Of a stretch of 64,000 nucleotides of DNA, positions 59,530 through 64,000 are shown one piece after another. The notes beneath the pieces were generated by a model that was not told the DNA's origin, searched no databases, and was given only the letters and a program-made list of their open reading frames with translations. The stretch's first letter is position 1; the number at the start of each line of letters is the position of its first letter. Origin of the DNA: Parvibaculum sp002684405 (GTDB taxonomy: Bacteria > Pseudomonadota > Alphaproteobacteria > Parvibaculales > Parvibaculaceae); contig OZ223205.1 of the NCBI GenBank assembly GCA_965140395.1, forward strand, positions 558,001-622,000, read 5' to 3'. Both the position numbers and the translations under genes were made by a program.

Positions 59530-60963
59530 ATGAGCGAACCGAACGAGCGAAGAAGCATGGGCGAAAAGCTTGCCCATGCCTGGACCGTCTATACCGAGCG
59601 GCGCACATTCATCATGCTGCTGCTCGGCTTTTCTTCCGGCCTTCCGTTCCTGCTCGTCTTTTCCACCCTTTCGCTCTGGCTGCGCGAGGCGGGTGTTTCC
59701 CGGACCGAAATCGGCCTGATGAGCTATGTCGGCCTCGCCTACACGATCAAATTCATCTGGGCGCCGGTGCTCGATCAGCTGCGTGTGCCGGTCCTCGGCA
59801 ACCTGCTCGGCAAACGCCGCGCCTGGATGCTGGTGGCTCAGGCCGGCGTGGCGCTCTCGCTCGTCATCATGTCCTTCTGCGACCCGCATGTCTCGCTGAC
59901 GCCCATCGCCATTTTCGCGCTCATGCTCGCTTTTTCTTCCGCGACGCAGGACATCGCCATTGATGCCTGGCGCATCGAAGCGGCCGAGGATGAAAAACAG
60001 GGCGCGCTCGCCGCCGCCTATCAGCTCGGCTACCGCGTCGCTATTATCGCGTCGGGCGCAGGTGCGCTGCTCATCGCCGAGGCCGTGTCCTGGCACATGG
60101 CGTATCTCGCCATGGCGGCGCTGATGAGCGTCGGCGTCGGCGCCGCGCTCGTGGCGCCCCGCGTCGCGGAATCCGAAGCGCCCGTCGTGGGCGAGGAGAC
60201 GATCGAGCGTCTCGCCCGCCGCCTGCATCTGAGCGGCGAAGCGGGCAGCGTGTTCGAATGGATCTACCGGGCGGTTTTCGCCCCCTTCATCGATTTCTTC
60301 AGCCGCTTCGGCTGGCAGGCGCTGATCGTGCTGGCGCTGATCGGCCTTTACCGCGTGCCCGACTTCGTGATGGGCGTGATGGCGAACCCGCTTTATATCG
60401 ATATCGGCTTCGACAAAACCGAGATCGCAGGCGTGGTGAAGCTGTTCGGCGTCTGGATGACGATCCTCGGCGCCATTGTCGGCGGTCTCGCCATCGCAGG
60501 CCTCGGCACGCTGCGGGCGCTTCTTCTCGGGGCGCTGGCGGCCTCGCTTACCAATTTCATGTTCATCTGGCTTGCCATGCGCGGGCATGACCTGTTCGGT
60601 CTAACGGTGACCATCAGTGCGGAAAACCTCTCCGGCGGTTTCGCGGGCACCTGTCTCATCGCCTATATGTCGAGCCTGACCAATCACGAATTCACCGCCA
60701 CGCAATATGCGCTGTTCAGCTCGGTCTATGCGCTGCCGGGCAAATTGCTGGGCGGGCTTTCCGGCTATATGGTGGATAGCTGGTCGGCGCCGGGCGGGCT
60801 GCACGATACGCTTCTGGCCGCCGCGCCCGGCCTCACCGCCAAGACGGTGGGCTATGTGCCCTTCTTCGCGACCACGGGGCTGATGGGCCTTCCGGCGATC
60901 CTCCTGATCCTTTATCTGCTCTATGCGGGCCGCCGTTCGGTCCCGGCAGAAGCGGCAGATTGA
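59530..60963 (+). CDS. AmpG-like MFS permease
   Basis: A 477-residue protein with about 12-14 membrane segments. The N-terminal half resembles AmpG (GFSSGLPFLLVFSTLSLWLREAGV and GYTIKFIWAPVLDQ-type loops; FSSATQDIAIDAWRIEA near residue 140). AmpG imports anhydro-muropeptides for cell-wall recycling and beta-lactamase induction. In this window it would complement mltA, whose products are such muropeptides, though they are 57 kb apart. It starts 67 bases after the kinase gene. Confidence 0.85.
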   Translation: MSEPNERRSMGEKLAHAWTVYTERRTFIMLLLGFSSGLPFLLVFSTLSLWLREAGVSRTEIGLMSYVGLAYTIKFIWAPVLDQLRVPVLGNLLGKRRAWMLVAQAGVALSLVIMSFCDPHVSLTPIAIFALMLAFSSATQDIAIDAWRIEAAEDEKQGALAAAYQLGYRVAIIASGAGALLIAEAVSWHMAYLAMAALMSVGVGAALVAPRVAESEAPVVGEETIERLARRLHLSGEAGSVFEWIYRAVFAPFIDFFSRFGWQALIVLALIGLYRVPDFVMGVMANPLYIDIGFDKTEIAGVVKLFGVWMTILGAIVGGLAIAGLGTLRALLLGALAASLTNFMFIWLAMRGHDLFGLTVTISAENLSGGFAGTCLIAYMSSLTNHEFTATQYALFSSVYALPGKLLGGLSGYMVDSWSAPGGLHDTLLAAAPGLTAKTVGYVPFFATTGLMGLPAILLILYLLYAGRRSVPAEAAD

Positions 60964-61143
60964 TGACGGAATTATAATTAAATCAACACGTTGCCTTGTG
61001 CCTATGCTTGCGCTATGGCCCTGTCGGCCTTTATGCGGACTTGGCAGCGAGGGCCGTTGATGAAACTATGCGCGAAATGGTCGACACAGCCGGGCAAGGG
61101 GGTCCCTGTGGCGGCCCCTGAAGGTGGTATGGAGTCGGGAAGC

Positions 61144-62034
61144 ATGACATCTGCGAATGCGGGCACCGATGCGGTCTCGACGGAAGACGAGGCGGCCGCG
61201 GACCCGCTCAGCTATGGCCGGCGGGGTCAGCTCGAAGTGCGGCTTGCCCGAACCGCCACCGAGATCGATGCCGCCCAGTCGGTGCGCTACCACGTCTTCT
61301 ATGAGGAGATGTCGGCCAAGCCGGACGCGGCGACGCTTGCCAGCAAGCGCGATGCCGACCGCTATGACGAAATTTGCGACCACCTTCTGGTGATCGATCA
61401 CGACCGCATCACCGGCAAGCTCGATGCGGATGGCGAGATCCCGCGCGACGCGGTGGTCGGCTGCTACCGCCTGCTGCGCCAGGATGTGGCCGAAAAGCAT
61501 GGCGGCTTCTACACGGCCAATGAATACGACATCGGCCCGATGCTGGAGCGCTTCTCCGATCTGAAATTCCTCGAGCTCGGCCGTTCCTGCGTATTGCCGC
61601 CCTATCGCACCAAACCCACCGTCGAACTGCTGTGGCACGGCGTCATGCAGTATGTGACCGAACATGACCTCGACGTGATGTTCGGTTGCGCGAGCTTCGA
61701 AGGCACCGACCCGGATGAGCTGGCGATCCCGCTCTCCTTCCTGCACCATAATCACGCCGCGCCGCCGGAATGGCATGTGCGCGCCCTTCCCGACCTCTAT
61801 GTCGAGATGAACCGCGTGTCCGAGGAGGAGCTCAATCCCCGTCAGGCCGCGCGTCTGCTGCCGCCCATGATCAAGGGCTATCTCAGGGCCGGCTGCTATA
61901 TCGGCGAAGGCGCGGTGATCGACTATCAGTTCGGCACTACAGACGTTCTCATCATCTTTCCCGTGGCGCAGATTTCGGATCGCTACATGTCGAAATTCGG
62001 TGGCAAGGAAAAGATACCTTCGGGACAGCGCTAA
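61144..62034 (+). CDS. OlsB-like GNAT N-acyltransferase (ornithine lipid synthesis)
   Basis: A 296-residue protein of the hemolysin-like/OlsB acyltransferase family. The GNAT fold shows LEVRLARTATEIDAAQSVRYHVFYEEM, DAVVGCYRLLRQDVA and FLELGRSCVLPPYR (the acyl-ACP-binding stretch), and ends with IDYQFGTTDVLIIFPV. OlsB makes lyso-ornithine lipid from ornithine and 3-hydroxyacyl-ACP; olsA is not adjacent, so the substrate is inferred. Starts at 61015, 61060, 61129 and 61144 are all open; the last gives the length closest to homologs. Confidence 0.82.
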   Translation: MTSANAGTDAVSTEDEAAADPLSYGRRGQLEVRLARTATEIDAAQSVRYHVFYEEMSAKPDAATLASKRDADRYDEICDHLLVIDHDRITGKLDADGEIPRDAVVGCYRLLRQDVAEKHGGFYTANEYDIGPMLERFSDLKFLELGRSCVLPPYRTKPTVELLWHGVMQYVTEHDLDVMFGCASFEGTDPDELAIPLSFLHHNHAAPPEWHVRALPDLYVEMNRVSEEELNPRQAARLLPPMIKGYLRAGCYIGEGAVIDYQFGTTDVLIIFPVAQISDRYMSKFGGKEKIPSGQR

Positions 62035-62073
62035 GCGCGTCTCCTCCTCTGGCAAAACGGGAGAGCGCTCGCA

Positions 62074-63366
62074 GTGGCGAAGGGATCTGACGACGGCATA
62101 GGGTTTTGGAGCGCCGCCGCCATCGGGATCGGCGGCATGGTCGGCGGCGGCATCTTCGCCGTGCTGGGCCTGTCGGTCGAACTGGCCCAGGGTGGTGCGC
62201 CGGTCGCCTTTATGCTTGCCGGGATTGTCGCGCTCGTCACCTCCTACGCTTATGTGAAGCTTTCCGTCGCCATGCCCGAGCAGGGCGGTACGGTTTCCTT
62301 TCTCGACAATGCGTTCGGCTCGGGCCTTCTGACCGGGGCGGCGAATATTCTCTTGTGGCTGAGCTACGTCATCATGCTCTCGCTCTACGCCTATGCCTTT
62401 GGCAGCTATGGCGCGCAGCTCTTCCCGCCCATGTGGGACGGGATCGCAAGGCACGGCCTTATTTCCTTCGTCATCATCGCCATGACCGGCCTGAACCTGA
62501 TGAGCGTGAAATCGGTCGGCAATGCGGAGGAATTGATCGTTGGCGTTAAGATCGCGATCCTGCTCGTCTTTGTCGGCTTCGGGATGATGTCGGTGGATGC
62601 GGCGCGCATGGCGCCCTCGCAATGGGCGCCGCCGATTTCCCTGATTGCGGGCGGCATGATCATCTTCGTCGCATATGAAGGCTTCGAACTGATCGCCAAT
62701 ACCGCGCAGGACGTGCGCGACCCCAAGCGAAACCTGCCGCGCGCCTTCTACTTTTCCGTCGGCTTCGTCATTCTGCTTTATGTGGCCGTGGCAGCGGTGA
62801 CGATCGGCAACCTCGCGCCCTCAGAGGTGACCGCTGCGCGCGATTATGCGCTGGCTGCCGCGGCCAAGCCCTTTCTCGGTCAGGCAGGCTATGGCGCGAT
62901 TACGCTCGCCGCGCTCCTCTCCACCATGTCGGCCATCAATGCGACACTTTATGGCGCCGCCCGGCTTTCCTATGTGATCGCGACGGACGGCGAACTGCCG
63001 AAATTCCTGGAGCGGAAAATCTGGAACCGTCCGGTGAGCGGTCTTCTCATCACCTGCGGCGTCACCCTGCTCACGGCGAATTTCTTCAACCTGCAAAGCA
63101 TCTCGACCATGGGGTCGACTGGCTTTTTGCTGATCTTCGCCGCTGTCAATGCCGCCGCCTTCCATCTGAGCGCGCGGATCGGCGCCGTGAAATGGCTGCC
63201 GGGCCTCGGCGTGGCGCTCTGTCTCGGCGCGCTTGCCTCCCTTCTCTGGCAGACGGGCGAAAGGCACCCCGAGCAGCTATGGGTGCTGGCCGTGCTGGTC
63301 GGCCTCGCCTTCCTGATCGAACTTGCCTACCGGGTATTCGGTATACGGAAAAACGAGAAGACCTGA
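62074..63366 (+). CDS. Amino acid permease (APC superfamily)
   Basis: A 430-residue transporter with about 12 membrane helices. It begins with the family helix-1 motif GIGGMVGGGIFAVLGLSVELAQGG (residues 19-42). A conserved segment FVAYEGFELIANTAQDVRDPKRNLPRA lies near residue 200, and STMSAINATLYGAARLSYVIATDGELP near 290. Substrate is unknown; this group often carries amino acids or ethanolamine-like amines. The start is GTG 62074. It lies 39 bases after the OlsB-like gene. Confidence 0.85.
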   Translation: MAKGSDDGIGFWSAAAIGIGGMVGGGIFAVLGLSVELAQGGAPVAFMLAGIVALVTSYAYVKLSVAMPEQGGTVSFLDNAFGSGLLTGAANILLWLSYVIMLSLYAYAFGSYGAQLFPPMWDGIARHGLISFVIIAMTGLNLMSVKSVGNAEELIVGVKIAILLVFVGFGMMSVDAARMAPSQWAPPISLIAGGMIIFVAYEGFELIANTAQDVRDPKRNLPRAFYFSVGFVILLYVAVAAVTIGNLAPSEVTAARDYALAAAAKPFLGQAGYGAITLAALLSTMSAINATLYGAARLSYVIATDGELPKFLERKIWNRPVSGLLITCGVTLLTANFFNLQSISTMGSTGFLLIFAAVNAAAFHLSARIGAVKWLPGLGVALCLGALASLLWQTGERHPEQLWVLAVLVGLAFLIELAYRVFGIRKNEKT

Positions 63367-63384
63367 GGCCGGAGCCTCTTCTGC

Positions 63385-63849
63385 CTATTCGACCGTAACC
63401 GTGATTTTCTTCGAAACCAGCGGCGGGTTGTGCGGCACATGGTTCATGTCGCCCATGATGAGCTGCAGCGTGTGTTCGCCCGGCGCGAGATCGACCGTCG
63501 TTTCCGTCTGCCCGCCGCCGAAATGCACATGATGCTCATCCGCCGGGATCGGCATGTCGAGATCCTCGCCCGTCGGCGCATCCGTATCGATCAGCAGGTG
63601 ATGATGCCCGGTCCTGGCCTTGTCGACACCGGCAGGCGCAACGCCCATCCCCTTAAGGCCGAAGCGGACCGTGACGGGGCTCGCAACCGTTGCCCCGTCT
63701 TCGGGCGAGATGATGTAGAGCGTCGCATCTTCCGGCCAGTAGGCGCCGTCTTGCGCCTGCGCGGCAACCGGATGGAGCGCATAGGTGGCGGGAAGCGCCA
63801 GCGCGGCGGCAAGGGCGCAGGATCGGATCGTCTGGGCGATGGAGGCCAT
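63385..63849 (-). CDS. DUF4399 periplasmic protein
   Basis: A 154-residue exported protein. The signal peptide ends at AAQAQDG (about residue 33). The mature part has the DUF4399 pattern: LYIISPEDGATVASPVTVRFGLKGMGVAPAG, GHHHLLID and HVHFGGGQTETTVDLAPGEHTLQL, with a His cluster that may bind metal. A Fe- or Cu-related role has been suggested for the family; it is unproved. A direct start at ATG 63849 is used. It converges with the permease gene. Confidence 0.82.
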   Translation of the reverse strand: MASIAQTIRSCALAAALALPATYALHPVAAQAQDGAYWPEDATLYIISPEDGATVASPVTVRFGLKGMGVAPAGVDKARTGHHHLLIDTDAPTGEDLDMPIPADEHHVHFGGGQTETTVDLAPGEHTLQLIMGDMNHVPHNPPLVSKKITVTVE

Positions 63850-63921
63850 CAAAAAGCTCCGCAGTCATAATGAGAATGGCTCTCATCATGGCGCGGGCGT
63901 GCCCGTCTTCGCAAGCCGGGA

Positions 63922-64000
63922 TTATTTGTCCAGATTATAGGCCGCCAGCGCCGCCATATTGACGAGGTCCGACACCGTCGCCGTCATCGGGACGATCTGC
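63922..64000 (-). CDS. C-terminal end of an unidentified protein (partial)
   Basis: The last 25 codons of a minus-strand gene that enters the window from the right: QIVPMTATVSDLVNMAAL, then AAYNLDK and a TAA stop. The fragment is too short to assign a family with confidence. Codon use is normal for the chromosome. Confidence 0.6.
   Translation of the reverse strand, partial: QIVPMTATVSDLVNMAALAAYNLDK

Noticed and set aside
57246..59558. A 770-codon minus-strand frame opposite the hybrid kinase
   Set aside because: The kinase on the plus strand has all catalytic motifs; the antisense frame is only a codon-bias shadow.

Overview
The window is a GC-rich (roughly 60-65% by eye) chromosomal segment of an alphaproteobacterium, most like the Hyphomicrobiales/Parvibaculum-type lineages. 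Evidence: dnaQ-secB-fxsA-tim44-mltA-smr synteny, hslVU, hisB-(DUF2628)-hisH-hisA-hisF with a distant hisE, nth-DUF2244, hrcA-grpE against rph-rdgB-hemW, rsmI-yraN divergent from an LpoA-like lipoprotein gene, a DUF4399 protein, and alphaproteobacterial intergenic palindromes. The species cannot be fixed from the sequence alone. I see no rRNA, tRNA or CRISPR array.

Layout. 1-7.5 kb: dnaQ, secB, fxsA, a Tim44-domain protein, mltA, an Smr-domain protein, an XRE regulator and hslVU. 7.6-17.1 kb: two FMN-binding PPOX proteins, the histidine genes, a CYTH/CHAD protein, a pentapeptide-repeat protein, hisE and coaA. 17.1-32.3 kb: an adenosine-kinase-like PfkB enzyme, an EI24 membrane protein, a small lipoprotein, nth, DUF2244, gpmA, dapB, DUF4386, a VOC protein, dnaJ-dnaK, alkB, a PhoD phosphatase, an NnrU-like protein, grpE and hrcA. 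32.5-46.4 kb: rph-rdgB-hemW, a zeta-class GST, an LpoA-like lipoprotein, rsmI-yraN, a SirB1-type protein, a MarC protein, gshB, a dipeptidase, the ferritin-VIT1 iron transporter mbfA, a third PPOX protein, a frameshifted LprI/DUF3298 gene, a GFA protein and an SH3b protein. 57-64 kb: a hybrid histidine kinase, an AmpG-like permease, an OlsB-like acyltransferase, an amino-acid permease, DUF4399 and the tail of an unidentified gene.

The notable feature is a 9.1-kb integrative element (about 47,084-56,199) inserted in comM (YifB family, Mg-chelatase-like competence helicase). The two halves of comM flank it, and both junctions carry the identical 15-bp sequence CACAACATGCTCATG. A 579-residue large serine recombinase sits at the right end with its start codon 33 bp from the junction. 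Removing the element between the repeats rebuilds a continuous 515-residue comM frame, broken just before the Walker A loop. This is a clean site-specific insertion and is potentially reversible.

The element has no recognisable phage structural, replication or conjugation genes. Its cargo is a membrane/GAF-domain protein, an SNase-like nuclease translationally coupled to a membrane protein, secreted small proteins (one Cys-rich), a DUF6338-like membrane protein, several proteins under 80 residues, a second small serine resolvase beside a 28-bp palindrome, and a non-coding stretch of about 430 bp built of two diverged copies of one unit with conserved hairpins. Base composition changes inside it (AT-richer at the left end and near 53.3-54.4 kb, GC-rich in the middle), suggesting a mosaic. 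Two mini-proteins next to the integrase share a Pro-rich C-terminal tail ending KPPS and are the best visible candidates for an accessory role such as excision control, though that is inference.
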